DNA of 64,000 nucleotides, taken from contig JBANDB010000007.1 of the NCBI GenBank assembly GCA_037576215.1, positions 6,000,222 to 6,064,221 on the forward strand, written 5' to 3'. Below, piece after piece: positions 11,860 through 23,671 of this stretch. Position 1 is the first letter of the stretch, and each line of letters begins with the position of its first letter. The translations under genes and the position numbers were made by a program. The notes below the pieces were generated by a model. It made no database searches. It was not told the origin of the DNA and saw only the letters and a program-made list of their open reading frames with translations. Source of the DNA: Armillaria gallica. Lineage: Eukaryota > Basidiomycota > Agaricomycetes > Agaricales > Physalacriaceae.

Positions 11860-13120
11860 GCCATATCTCTGGGTTTGCTTGGATCTACTGCGGCAAGACG
11901 GCGAGCGGGAAAAGTCAATACCGAACGGCCAGTGGTTCGGCTCGACGTACGTACTTCCTGTGTCGAGATCTCCAATCTTGTGGGTCCCGGTGTATCGTTA
12001 CTTCTTGGATGTTGACCAGTAATTCGGTGCCGGCTCTCTCTGTACACAACCGTCACCGAGTCGACGAGGCGCAGGTGCAAGTCCTTCTATAAACAGGCGC
12101 CGGCACCGTCTGATGGAGTCGCCGACGGGAGCGTCCCAAGAGAAATATCCCACCTCGTTCATCTTAGACACGAGAAACATGGACCCATAGGCGCCCTCGT
12201 TCGTGTTTCAGATCTGTCTGTACAATCTCATCTCAATATGAACTATTGTAGATCACGGCATAGAAGAACCGGCGGGGCGGTTGAACTCGATTCCGATGAA
12301 CAACAGAAGAACCCCTACGAATGCTTGGCTTCAATTTCGATTCCCGAGACGCATCTCTCAGCCTTGGCATGGACACATCAGAGAGGATGATGACGTGCAC
12401 GCAAGAGCTGAGATCCATGGGCACTCTCCTCCAGTTAGGCGGGCTGGCATCCTTCGAACTCGGTGCCAGTCTCAACGCGCCATCTATGAAGCACGGTGGA
12501 TAAACACACGCCTTTGCCTGACGCGCAGGAGACTACATCCCGCCCTCCTGCTTTATCTCCGTCTCGTTCACGACAAACATGGACCCATATTGCATTGCCA
12601 TTCCGTGTTTCCGATCTATACAGGTGTCGCGGTTGAACTCCGTTCAGAATTTCAGTAAGCGAGAAAGATATCTCCCACCCACCTCTTTCGTCTCGAGGCA
12701 CCCATATGCAGGTATCCTAGCTCTGAATACCAAATTTGAGCTAGAATGCTCTGTTGGTCGGGGATACAAGCAAAGTTTGTTGCCCTCTCACCAGTGATGT
12801 GTTTACGAGCTTGGGACTCGTTATCTTTCCCAGTGCACCATATCTGGCTTCACGGTACACACACCAAGTCAGAGAGGACAACCTCGCGCTCCATCTCACC
12901 TGGACAGGTACCCTCGCGTCTCGTGTGTCAGATCTTGTTGATTTCCGGCCTCTATTGGTAGAAATATACGATACGAGCAAAGCTTCTCGCTCTTCTCTCC
13001 CCACCGTCGCGGAGCTGTACCCACTGGAAAGGGTGTCGGCGCCAAGCCGTAGCCTCCAAATGTTAGGTTGGAGATATACGGGCGTCTGGACTCGGCACCT
13101 TTTCCACCATGCCCTATATG
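11860..13120. other. No recognisable gene
   Basis: Several overlapping frames exist on both strands but none has a family motif or clear splice logic. The frame at 12,754-13,263 runs into the next repeated block, whose 3' part recurs at 53.9 kb. Confidence 0.3.
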
Positions 13121-13129
13121 GATTCGCTG

Positions 13130-15080
13130 TCAAGCGCGGTACATATAGCATCATTCCCTGCTTCTTGACGCCAACTGGACAGCGGAGCAACGTCTGTTTC
13201 CCCACATCCAAGCCGACTCGCCGCCGCAGAGGACAATGTTCAGCTGGAGGGGCGGATGTCTGAATCGGAGGATCTGCAAAAGTGACGTGTGATCGGGAGA
13301 GGTGGACCTACAAGTATCAACTAGAGTGCATATTCGACGTGATAGTGATATACGTGCTGGGTTAGTATGTGCGTGGGGCGACGTTCTTAGTCTGGCTTAG
13401 GACACGGAGAGATTTAGCTTGTACTCGAGTCGAGATACATAATCTAGATGAGACCAAAGGTTTTAGTGTAATTACAGAGGGAGTACAGTGCTTATGACTT
13501 TTGTAGACACCGTATTATTGTGTTATAATGATAGCACGGGCATAATTGTAAACTACGGTTGGAATCGATCAAGGACGCGTGGAATGGATGACATGTTATG
13601 GTAGGTCATGGTATTCGATGCCGAGAAAGCATGCAACGAATGGAAGTATAGTAAAAGTACGGAACTAGAATACGCCCAATAGGAGTACAGTAACTACTTT
13701 GGGCTCTGAGATCTGAGATCTGATGCGCGCAACTCAAAGAGGCCGACATAGTAAGCGATGAAGGCGGCGATGATACCAAACGCGCACCCTGATTCGGCGA
13801 GACTGGGAAAGTGTGAGCTGATGGAGAGAAGGAGGAGATAGAAGACATACTTGGTGCGGATGGTAACCTTGCAGACAGCGCGGACAATTCCTAACAGGCG
13901 GGAAGCATAGACGTGATAGGAAGACAGCCGAAGAACGAGGTAGGCTTGCAAGTTGCGGAGCGAGGTGATGTTGCGTACAAAGCGGTGAGGCGAAGGAAAG
14001 GGACGGACAAGGGTGGAGCGGTTACTACTATCCAGGCAAATAGGTACACGGCGAGGGCAGAAGAGAGCTCGGATGCAGCAGAGCCGTATGCATCCATAGT
14101 GGCGAACGTGATAGTATTAGAAGGGTTATAGGATACGCATCTCATAGCCTTCATGTATGCTGCATCTCACATCCGAGGTCCGAAAACTATCGCCGTCGAC
14201 GGGCTCATCCGAGTCGTGTGAGCACTCCCTCCTATCCTAGCTAAGAATAGAAGACACCCGTACCCCCTGCATCTCTATTCGCCCTAACAACGGCCGCAGC
14301 TGTCCCATAGACACCTCCCTCGGCATGTACACACCCTCTCGTCTCTCCACTCGTCGTTGCCCGTACCTACGCTTGTCTATTCCGCACACACTCGAGTTAG
14401 CGATGAAAGCGCCGCGGGAAGTAAGCCTGCGTACCTTAGCGAGCTCGTCACAAACACCTTTATCGATGGCGCAACAAGCGTGAGCCGTCTCTGAAAGATG
14501 GCCTGAGTAGAGGTCAAGGTGGGGGCAATGCCACATACCGTTGGGGATGTTGACGCGCTGTCGACGTGGAGTGAGCAAGGCCAAATAAGTGGTTCAATAA
14601 GCAATACACGCACCTCCGCCCATACATCTAGCCACTCCCTAGGGAATATTGTCCGACATCCCTCCCTTGGAACCTTGACAGCTTTGGCCAGAGTAATCGC
14701 CAACCCTCATTCAAGTCATTTTGAGGAATGGCTTACCGAGCCCAGTTACCATGCCCCTAATAAATGTTGACTTCGTGCTCGGGCGAAAGTTGTGTCATTG
14801 ACAGTACAGAACCACTCTGATGAGCGCCGCATAAGCCAAAGATGAAAAGAATGGGGAAAAGTCGCGTGCCGTTGCGTATGCTACGTGAATTGACTTGTTG
14901 ACGGTGTGTTGCAGGGCGAGCCTAAGGAAAGAAAATGAATGGTAAACCACATAGAGTGAGAGTAAGTACATATGCTCTTACCCCGTAATAGAATCATACT
15001 GCTGCAAATCTCGTTAGTAAATGCTGTCAATGCCGACATGTAAAAAAAATTACCTTCGGGATCGACAATGGCCAAAACGC
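13130..15080 (-). repeat. Repeated block M, copy 1, with membrane-protein remnants
   Basis: First of three related blocks (others 48.1 and 53.9 kb). Minus-strand fragments are hydrophobic and look like exons of a multi-span membrane protein, for example GIIAAFIAYYVGLFEL near 13,760 and YVFYLLLLSIS near 13,840, separated by possible introns. The same GIIAAFITYYVGL segment occurs near 48,430. Frames are interrupted, so I treat it as a degenerate membrane-protein gene of unknown family. The 5' part (13,130-13,340) is nearly identical to 53,910-54,130. Confidence 0.45.
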
Positions 15081-16821
15081 AGCTGCAAGAGGACAGTAAA
15101 AAAGAGATAAGAAGAATCGAATCAACACCGTTGAGCTTGATGACTCAAGAGATCCCAGTCGACGTGGCAGTCAAGAAGTAAAAACTCAATTACCAAAAAG
15201 TCGCCCAAACAAGTCACTTTCCGGTCACAAGACCACGACGCGTCTACACACGCCGAATTAGCCTGCGAGTTCGGCAGAGAAAGATACTGTTTGCTTGCCT
15301 CTGATAAGATCTAGGCGAGTTTAGACTGCATGAGACCGGCCGCGATGGAAACCACGCTCATCTCTACATCGGGGCTCAGGTAACAGGTTCCGAACATTTC
15401 TTGAACCTATTATCTTACAAGAGTGAGGTATCGTCGTCAATCCGTCGTGAGCCTTGCCATTGGTCAGTTTGCCCTGCAAACTACTACAAGACATGGCAGA
15501 CTTTGCAAGCTCCTTTGTCTTGCTGCTAACATCCTACAATATTCTTGCGATATTCCCTCCAGTTGTCTCAAGGACCAAGGTGACCAGAGGGTTCCTGGTT
15601 CTGTATGCTATCAACTGCATGCTACTACTGTCCTCTCAGCTCTCGCCCTCCCCTTAAGCTATCTCGACCAAGTCATCTCCCTAACCAAGAACTTGCAAGC
15701 TATGTCATGAGCTGAGAGTTTGAATGTGAGATCGCGTTCCAAGCAATGTGCACCACTTAATGGGGTATGGATCAGGGTGGTGATGTAGAAAACATACCTC
15801 GTGTGGGTTCAAGGAAAGGCTACTCTGGAACTCTATCCAAAACCTCTTTTGCGTCGTTTATTAACTTGCAGAAATTCAAGTACTGTTGATAAGTTCTGTC
15901 AAATGTCAAGAGAGTCTACTACCGAAATTTATTGGCTCGTAGTATCAGCATAGTCCTGTTTTAACCGTGCCCCCCTTGCTATGACCATTGGCCCCGTTAC
16001 ATCAGCAACCATGTTTGGAAGGACTTTCCCACCGCCACAAGGGCTACTACTGCGTCTTGCACCATCGCACCGCCCATATTTCTGCTACTCTCGTGCCTCT
16101 GCCATACCGTGGCCCCAAATTTTTCTTGGGAGTTACATGAAAGTCGTCAGGCAAGGCATCCAGTATCAAAAATGATTTTCACTCTGCATCGGGTGGGATA
16201 GCAGGGATACCGGTGTTTTGAGGAAACGTGCCTCAAGACCTTTGCTTATGGAGCATTTTTAGAACATGGAATTTTATATTAGTATTTTACGTATAGTACA
16301 GCACGTCGATAGCAGAGAAATGAGAGCAAAATCACGTCAAGATGGAAAAATAAATGGACATGTTCCTTGAGCATGTGATAGTTTTACATAACGGAAGCGA
16401 TGGTTATAGCAAGACCCCCTGGGAAAAAAAACAGACTACATACATACCATCCCTCCCTCTCTCATCAGGTATGTATCGTCTGTCTGTCTATGAGAGACTA
16501 GTATCAGCAATAGGTTCTGTGAAGCCCCACTGTTCTTGTTTCAAAACACGTTCAAAGTGGTCCCCTTCTACAGTCCTTACACCTTATCCTAGTTTCGTAG
16601 TGTCTGATTCTGCGTCGCTTATTCATTAATTGTGTCTTCTTGTGATGCGCAGGTGAGGATGCAGGAATTCCTGGAACTTAGGGTGTTTTGTTCTATCCTT
16701 ATGAGCCCAAGAGATTGACCACACTGTGAAAATCTGTACCTGTGAATATTTCAATACAATGGGCTCTCCGTTACTGTCATACTGTCAGATCAAGAATATA
16801 AATCAATAAAGAAGAATGGAC
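15080..16821. other. No recognisable gene
   Basis: No supported frame. The last 200 bp (16,620-16,810) weakly resemble the 3' flank of DUF6535 copy A (compare 5,365-5,500), as expected downstream of the split copy B. Confidence 0.35.
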
Positions 16822-17895
16822 TCACTGCCTAGATGAACCGGCAACTTCAACTAACCAGGGCAGTTGGTCTACATCTTTATATGCGTCATAATTGTACTGT
16901 GGGAGAGACCCATTGTCATTGCTATGGCCCAGGATATTCTGCAGCTCTCCGATTACAAAGATGGCCAGAACATGCCTGAGAAAGTCCCATTGACAAATTC
17001 CTCCCCCAGTGAAGCCCACCACGTTAATCGTGGGAGGCACTCTGGCCAGACATTTTGCATGGCGGGATGTCACACCCACTCGTAGAGAACACTTTCATGA
17101 TGTTCTTTAATGAGAAGCAACATAACCTGGAAGAGTGAGTGGGCCAAAAAGAGGGGACATTGTAACAGGTTGAGGGAAGTTCCATAGATTTTGTTGTAGT
17201 CCATAGATAAAGCTGGAGACAGGTTCAGGGAAGATGATATGAGATGTCCCAGGGCATGAGGCGTCACATCATTCTTCGAGCTCTTGCCACCGGCTGCAAG
17301 TGAATTGAGGAAACACTGATATGCAACAGAATAGAACCGTATGTCTGGAGGTACAGGTTTCAGATGAGAGTGGTATTTATCAAGAATGATGAATATCTTG
17401 CATACAAGTGTTTGAAGGTCTGGGCTGACGATGACAAAAGCCTTGGAGGAAGGCAATTGGTATAACATATCCAGGACAGGCCTGATTGCCTGGCCCTCCG
17501 GGACAAGATTATGGACAAGAATGTCAGTGCATTCAATGATGGTAAGGGAAGTTTCGATTAACTGTTTTCAGTTTGAGGCATGTGCTGATTCACACAGTCT
17601 CTGCTCCATTCGGAAGATCAATGCAAGGATGATACGCAGATCAAGGGTGAAGGAACTGGTGTCGGTAGATGTTGTAATGGGGAGCGGCCGGTATTCAGAT
17701 AAAATGTCAAAAATGTACTCCCTCATCTCATCTGTAGGCTTGTTGATAGTATTGAGCTCCCCACTCTCTCCTTTAGACAAGGGTCTTGCAATGATTTTCA
17801 TAAGTTCACGCTCTAATTCCAAAGCACCGTTGCCAGAGTAGGTCAGGTCATCAAAGGTGCAATGAACTAGCTTCTTCCACACCACTGAGTGCAAG
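16822..17895 (-). pseudogene. DUF6535 copy B, 3' half (split by the 28.5 kb element)
   Basis: C-terminal half of a DUF6535 gene. It begins at the element boundary with LHSVVWKKL, matching LHPEVWKIL in copy A, continues through ALELERELMKI and ends LPQYNYDAY...DQLPWLVEVAG at 16,822, the same terminal motif as copy A (LPQYDKWAYMEVNQLPWL). The missing first half lies at 46,440-48,013 in the same orientation and ends in GILQGPQQSSLT, exactly where this half starts. Residues 17,040-17,100 are also disturbed. It is more diverged from copies A and C than they are from each other. Confidence 0.82.
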
Positions 17896-17901
17896 GTGTA
17901 G
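17896..17901. repeat. Left target-site duplication
   Basis: GTGTAG directly precedes the left terminal repeat. The uninterrupted paralogues read AAGGTGAGGGAAG at this site (6,513; 63,821 with one G fewer). The right-hand copy after the element is GTGAGG. The pair fits a 6 bp duplication with two substitutions, or a 5 bp GTGAG duplication with one inserted T. Confidence 0.6.
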
Positions 17902-17927
17902 TATGGTGCTGGTACAGAGACAAAAAT
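17902..17927 (+). repeat. Left terminal inverted repeat
   Basis: 26 bp starting TATGGTG and ending AGAGACAAAAAT. It pairs with the reverse complement of 46,408-46,433 at 20 of 26 positions: a perfect 7 bp outer block, a variable 7 bp middle, and a perfect 12 bp inner block. Confidence 0.85.
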
Positions 17928-17930
17928 GCC

Positions 17931-18058
17931 AAATACCTGATAATACCTGGTAATACCAGGTACTACCAAGTATTACTGAGTATTACCGGGTATTGTGTGG
18001 GATTACTCAGTATTCTCCGGTATTGGCTGGTATTCGCAAGTATTATAAGGTATCACTC
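17931..18058 (+). repeat. Left subterminal motif array
   Basis: About ten degenerate copies of (A/G)GTATTACC or its complement follow the terminal repeat, including TAATACCAGG, AGTATTACTG, AGTATTACCGGGTATT and CCGGTATTGG. GGTATTGTGTGG at 17,989-18,000 also occurs in the right end at 46,179. Such arrays usually bind the transposase or integrase; that role here is inferred. Confidence 0.75.
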
Positions 18059-18059
18059 A

Positions 18060-19420
18060 AGGAAAAAAAACCCTCACCCTCCCAATACCTCTCACTACCA
18101 CCTACCTTGTTTATCTTCCCATCTCTTGACATAACTCCGCCGGCCATGCCCCTGAGTATCTGGGGTCCCAGGCCTAGACTGCTATCTTCCTTCAACACTG
18201 TTCCCCTTATCCTGACCACCACTGTTGTGCCTGTTCTCCCATAATGACAACCCCCATCTATGGCTCTTCTTGCTCAACATTGTCGGTGAGTCCTCATCGC
18301 ATCCATAGTTGACTGTCAGCCCCATCACCGCTCCTTACGTAGGCCATACGTATCAAAATCTCTTCAAATTTTCATTTTGTTCCACCCGAGCCTACAAAAC
18401 AAACTTGCTGACTTAGATGTCCCACTCCCATCTATCTGATATCTCGTCGAGTTGTGTATCAACCGTGAAGAGCCCGATATTGATCCATGAAGTCTAGTCT
18501 GTCTGTCCCTTTGACAATGGAGAAGCAGAAAAGAACTTCTTATCAGTGATCCTTAGCACCATTAAAACCAGTGTTAAATCACACCCAACCTTACTAATCA
18601 TAGTCTTCATGATCCAGCCTTGATTTCAACCCTAGCAAGTCCATGAACATGTCGTCAACCAAACACATTCCAAACACTTATGAACCAGTGTTCTTGCCAG
18701 GACTCGCCTGTGCCATGCCGTCACAACACAACTTGTTGGTCGGTCTCTGAAAGGCACCTTCACCGCGACCACGTCCCTTCAACCAAACAGCCACATTCTA
18801 GTTTGAGTCTCCCAGAGTGAACGTAGTACATACTTACCTCCAATGTCTCAACATGTTGCCAACATTGGAAACGACCCAACAGGCTGGGTGCCAACCTCCT
18901 CAGTGTGTATGAAGTGAAACCTCGACCCAGTAACTTAGCGTCTTAGTTGACCATGAGACACAATATAAGACTCAGACATATAAAACTGGGTCACCCACCT
19001 TATTGGCCCTCAGAATGCAACTGGAACACCTATCCACGAGCTCTCGCTCACATCCTTCCTCGCTCGCTGGATGTTGATATGCTGTCTCAGGCCCACATTT
19101 GTTCCTCTTCTGGATGCTTAGACGGCGCGTTGTGATGGCATTACGAACCCGAACTTGACCTGCTCACTGAGTGTAGCCAATCTGTGCGTGCCTTGGTCTG
19201 GTAGCCTTGAGTTCTCCCATTGCATACATACTCTGTTGTGTCATGTGTGTCAGTCGAGCAACGGATCTGAATGCAAATATCATGAGGCAAGGCCCAACGC
19301 ATCAGTGTATGTACCATGTTGTCCTCCATCCAACCCTCCTCAACGATCCTGCACTGAATGAACGTCAGAATGTGCTCAATAGGACAAAGTTAGCTCATCC
19401 TTTAGCACTACACCACCTAT
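18060..19420. other. No recognisable gene
   Basis: Left end of the element between the motif array and the first gene. Pyrimidine-rich, with only short frames and no motif. Possibly regulatory or terminal recognition sequence. Confidence 0.4.
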
Positions 19421-19424
19421 TGCC

Positions 19425-20400
19425 ATGGCAGTGCAGAAAACAGGCTCAATTACCTATACCCTCCACCCTCTATCACAGATGCACCATGCTTCCATCACAG
19501 AAGCATTGGAGATAGATATCAGCATCAATCCCGGAAGCATCGGCATCTCTCAAAAACTTCGGCCTGTTACAGAGGAACTGCGGCATCTCACAAAGTTCAT
19601 CAGCATCGCAGACAGCATAATGAGCCAGACAGCCGCCACAATTTCAGCCACCGGGCATTTATCGAAAGAGAAGCTTCAGGCATTGGGGAGCGGGCATCAA
19701 ACTCCCTTCACCGCCTCTCCCCAGACCACCCCCAACCTCACATCGTCAATCATGCCACCCTCAACTAATCCCTACCCTGCAAATGTCACCACTGTCCTGC
19801 CCAACAATGCACCTTTTCCGGAGAAACATCGTGTCCAAGTTCAAACCCATTCCCAAACCGATTCCTGTCCTCTCAATTCGGGGCGCGACAAACCACTTCC
19901 ACCCATTCCACATGTCCAGTGTGCGCTCGACCTTCAAACATCTCTCGAACGGCAATGCGACATCATCCATCCCTCCTTCTACCCATCCCCTTACAGCGTT
20001 GAGACCAAGACGAATCTTCTTCAGGGAGGCAAACATCGATACCCTCTTCCTCATACCCTCATTCAGCCTCGCGAGTGCCCCTGCAACTGATGATTGCTCC
20101 CTCCACCATACAGTGCACAGGATCCTGGCATGCCTCCATGTTCCTCTTGTGCCATCCACTTCCTCCATCAACTCGTCAACAACCCAAACAAACATCGCGG
20201 CAATGTGAGCTATCCTGCAATAGTCCTGGCCCCTATTATCCATTGGACGTGTTATCCAACAGCAGCCGCTTCGCATCCAACCATGGACAGGGTGCAGGCG
20301 GTCGTGTCTGCAGTTTCTTCTGCAAGTGTAGGCAATGGCTTCGCAGTCAAGGCACCCGCAACCAATGTTCATGTCAGAGCCAGCCACGTTTGGTAGCCTC
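19425..20400 (+). CDS. Proline-rich gene, left inward-facing copy
   Basis: A 221-residue frame (19,425-20,090) followed, after a change of frame, by LPPPYSAQDPGMPPCSS (from 20,094) and CRQWLRSQGTRNQ near 20,330. Visible traits are a Ser/Thr/Pro-rich middle, GRDKPLPPIPHV and a short Cys-containing basic C-terminus. A related gene runs the other way at 42,369-42,948 (LGHDKPLPPIPSI, LPPPYTAVDPTVPPCSS, CKKWLQGTRN). Preservation of these protein motifs between copies argues for coding. The frame change means either an intron near 20,090-20,210 or a frameshift. Family and function are unknown; start could also be the ATG at 19,752. Confidence 0.45.
19470..20390 (+). repeat. Internal inverted repeat, left arm
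   Basis: About 0.9 kb that aligns with the reverse complement of 42,340-43,260. Aligned blocks include CATCAAACTCCCTTCAC (19,697) with CCTCAAACTCCCTTCAC, ATGCCACCCTC, CTATCACAGA and ACTTCCACCCATTCC. Identity is moderate, with indels, so this is an old inverted duplication. Confidence 0.7.
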
Positions 20401-20494
20401 ATCCTCTGATCACCCTTAACCAGAGTCGCCCTAAGCGCATCCCACCAGTCATATTCCCCATCCTAACATCTTGATCCCACTTGCATGCCTGTAT

Positions 20495-20760
20495 CATAAA
20501 TATGTCTTTACCTGTAGTATATTCCTCCAGTCCAGTTCATCTCTACTGTACATGTTTCCCCTCCTACACGTATCTTGAAGTCAGTAACCTCACACCTGTT
20601 TATCACTCTCCTTTCGTTAGCCACTCGTTTCCCACCAATCAAGGATGTACACACCTGTATTTTTATCACCATGTCTTCACCTGCAGTATATTTGCTCCAG
20701 TCCAATTGATATCTACTGTACATTTTTAGCATCCAACACATTTCTTGAAGTTAGTACTCA
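20495..20760 (+). repeat. Imperfect direct repeat of about 85 bp
   Basis: The block from ATGTCTTTACCTGTAGTATA (20,501) to CTTGAAGTCAGTA recurs from ATGTCTTCACCTGCAGTATA (20,670) to CTTGAAGTTAGTA. Many differences are C/T changes. Noncoding by appearance; the rest of 20,400-21,060 shows nothing else. Confidence 0.6.
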
Positions 20761-21091
20761 TCAGCAAGTTGCGTACCCTTATTCAAGCCAGTATACGTAC
20801 CCCATTCCCAACCAACCATCCTCGTCTTCTTTCGGATCGCGCACATAGACCCAACTTATATGAGACATGAGAGTCCCAAGATACGCAAATATCAATTTCT
20901 TCATAGTGAATGACCGAGGTGTAACCAGTCATATCAACTCCTCCATGAAACTGCTAAATTGCCCAGATAAATCGGGTGTCGATCTAGATTCCAGTTTGCA
21001 CTTGAGAGTACAGCTATCATATTGAGCTTATCAAATTTCCGAACTACCAGACACCCGGTATATTCAGTATACCGTGACACAGCATGCGTTG

Positions 21092-21195
21092 CAAAAATGG
21101 GTGCCCTTTTGTTGAGAACATGAAGTTGTTGAAGATGCCGACTGGGATGGTTTAGGGGAGAATGATGGGATATGCAAGGAGAAGGTATAATGGAT
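21092..21195. repeat. 105 bp direct repeat, copy 1
   Basis: Sequence from GCAAAAATGGGTGCCC to GAAGGTATAATGGA recurs almost unchanged at 21,664-21,770. On the minus strand it encodes NNFxFSTKGHPF, part of the glycosyltransferase-like exon described next, so this is a detached partial exon copy. Confidence 0.7.
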
Positions 21196-21411
21196 GCTAG
21201 CAGCCAATGTCGACATCGTAGTATACACCTCCGTAGTGGTGCAAGACAAAGTACTGGATCACACTGTACCAGAAAATGATATCCATTGTACGTCCATAGA
21301 AACCAGTGGTACTATTCGTTTATAACTTTTCAAGAAGATTCGTCTGTCCAGAACACGTATTCACTGTCTGGAGGTTAGCTTGACAGTGTTGGTACCATGA
21401 AGATAGACATA

Positions 21412-21725
21412 CTAGTCTGGCTTTAGGTTTCGTCTTGGCCATCTGGTGAAGTAGTGTGAGAAAAATGAATGCAGCACTTCACCATCCTTGGCATTCTTCC
21501 TGTAGAGGGAGTTCAGCAAGATACGGATGGGGTCGCTGAGCGGGGAGGAAGTCCAGATGGTGTATTGTAGGGAAAGCAACATAAGTCTGGTAGAGAACAT
21601 AATGGTGAGGCAGCTGAGGAACCAGGAATGATCAAATGTCATGAGGTTGTGGACGAGCTGAGCAAAAAATGGGTGCCCTTTTGTTGAGAATATGAAGTTG
21701 TTGAAGACGCCGATTGGGATGGTTT
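21412..21725 (-). pseudogene. GT32 mannosyltransferase-like exon (SUR1/CSH1-like), broken
   Basis: Minus-strand frame with FNNFIFSTKGHPFFAQLV, then a hydrophobic stretch with TIMFSTRLMLLSLQY, then YRKNAKDGEVLHSFF. This resembles the C-terminal part of family 32 glycosyltransferases that add mannose to sphingolipids (typical text: N-F-M-x-S-x-x-x-H-P-F, T-V-M-F-S-T-G). The DXD region was not found, and the frame ends at 21,412 with no complete upstream part, so it is a relic or one exon of a decayed gene. Its first third is duplicated at 21,092. Assignment rests on motif resemblance only. Minus-strand frames at 21,888-22,130 could be earlier exons but lack a motif. Confidence 0.4.
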
Positions 21726-21770
21726 AAGGGAGAATGATGGGATATGTGAGGAGAAGGTATAATGGAGGAC
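21664..21770. repeat. 105 bp direct repeat, copy 2
   Basis: Second copy of the block at 21,092. This one is in frame with the glycosyltransferase-like exon at 21,412-21,725. Confidence 0.7.
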
Positions 21771-22564
21771 GAGCATATGTCAGCATTCAATATGTGTCCA
21801 GTGAACACAAGTCTCGTTACCTTGCTTCTTCCATATTTCAGGATGCCGATACCTCAAATGATAGGACCATTCTCATGGTGTCTTCCATTATCCCTCGTCT
21901 GCCAGTATCTCACTGAGTGGAACTGTTGAAGCTAAAATGTTGTGGCAGGCACCTGCTTCTCTGAGTGTCAATCCTATAGTGTATTTGAGACCAGTTTGTG
22001 GTTGGAATGTTGTCATTTGTTGTGATCGGGATTGATCTATTACATGCATGAGACTGTGAAGATATCCTACCTTGTGCATCTCTCATGTACATTGGTTTCC
22101 CACTACGATCAACAACGTCAGCAGACACGAATCTCCGGGCTCCAAACTGGCAACGAATACCTTTCTCTCTTCAGTAATCACGAAATATATGGTCTTCAAT
22201 TACCGAGGCACCAACGAGGTGGGTAAATGAACACTAGGATTCAGAATCTCCTTGATTATGGAGTGCCAACGAATCTGTATTCACCTATTCGAAAGTAAAA
22301 GAGCCAGTGTTCATATCCCAGCAGTCTTAGCAGGATACGCCTGCACGACTGCCTCACCGAGGTGATCATACTGCACTGAGGCAGCATGGCAAGAAGGCTG
22401 CGAATAGTCTAGATATTCCATGTCATAGATTTCACTGAAAACTGGTGTGAGAGCTTGATTTAATATCGTAGCAAGTTCACATACAGAGTTGTACACTCAA
22501 GAAACCAAACCAGACGCTCCAGGTGGACACCTCAATCAAGTCAAAATCGGCCATTCATATACTA

Positions 22565-22579
22565 CCCCCCCCCCCCCCC
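22565..22579. repeat. Poly-C tract
   Basis: Uninterrupted run of about 15 C. Within 22,130-22,800 nothing else is recognisable. Run length may be unreliable. Confidence 0.7.
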
Positions 22580-22801
22580 ATCATCGTAGATGACAAAATG
22601 GCTCGTGCACTTCCTTCAAAGGGAATAACTGCACAATTTGAACAAATCCACAACTAAACAAGCAGTTTCGCTCCGTGTACGTGTCTTCAGTCGAGGAATG
22701 CAAGTGAATGAGAGGGGGTGCATCAATGTGAATAGCATTCCGATGGGATTTTGTTCATATTCTACGCGATATCCATATGTATAATCTCCTCTATGCTTGC
22801 T

Positions 22802-23338
22802 CTACGCATTCTGAGCTGGGGTGCTCGCACTAGCAGCAGAAGAGGTTGCTCCAGCAGTGCTCGTCATCACAGTGTCTGCATTTTCGCTAGAGATGGGGGT
22901 GAAATGAGGGGTAATACCCTGCTGGATGAACGTGAGGTCGGGAGTGCATTCGTGGCTGATGGCCAGCATCGCTTGTTGGAGGCTCTGAAAGTGAATGGTG
23001 AGTTTTGATCTCAGCTGTGTCGACAGGCCAGCAACACTCACATTTTTACGTCGCTCCACATGCTCTGGTGCCTCTGGCCAATCGCAAAACCAAAGTACAA
23101 AGAGTTCTTCCATGAAACATTTGGTTTGCTCCATGTAGAGCACATTCTCAAAGAGGTGCCCTATATGGCGCAAGAATCCGACTTGATCTTCACTGTAGAG
23201 ACACTGAAGGGGGATAAGAACCATACAGCATTAATGTGGGGAATAGCGTACAGGACCATGGTCCTCATCGACCACCGGATTGGCACTACTAGTTGGTGCG
23301 GAGGCGTCAGGAATGCTGTTGAGGGATTCGCTCATCAT
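22802..23338 (-). CDS. Small three-exon gene of unknown function
   Basis: Start ATG at 23,338 (MMSESLNSIPDASAP), an acidic Ser/Pro-rich leader ending DEDHGP, an intron (GTACGC to CTTCAG, near 23,258-23,215), the central exon CLYSEDQVGFLRHIGHLF...ELFVLWFCDWPEAPEHVERRKN, an intron of 57 nt (GTGAGT to TTTCAG), then SLQQAMLAISHECTP and a Thr/Ala-rich tail ending PAQNA. About 160 residues. Both splice sites are good and no internal stop is needed, so it may be one of the intact genes of the element. No known domain recognised. It is divergently oriented to the HECT-like gene, so the roughly 330 bp between them may be a shared promoter. Confidence 0.55.
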
Positions 23339-23671
23339 GGGTCAACCACGAGGTGAATATTTGGGAGGAGGCTTGCGGATCCGAATGGCATGTGTAATAG
23401 ACCTGTCATTTCAAATCCCTTTGCAATGACACTCGCCCTCAATCGTACTTTTAGATCTCGTCCATCTCCAGTGTGATTTTAATTTACTTAAAAATAACCG
23501 TTGTGCTCTGATTTGACTGAGACATCTGCTGCAAACCTCGGCCGGTCCCTGGGTGCCTCTAAGTCAGCCAAGATCCCAGATCTCCTTCCTTAATGGAAAG
23601 GACTCACAATTGATAATAATCGTTAAGTACCCACTGTACCCATCTACTCTGTGTTCTGCCCCCACCTTTCC

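Noticed and set aside
12754..13263. 169-residue plus-strand frame
   Set aside because: Only its 3' part is shared with 53.9 kb, with no motif or splice support; it was treated as part of a repeated block.
19761..20402. Long minus-strand frame (213 residues) with WKWFV-type text
   Set aside because: It overlaps the plus-strand proline-rich gene. Both orientations are seen again in the right inverted arm, but the Pro-rich, KPLPPIP and LPPPY motifs are on the inward strand and look more protein-like.
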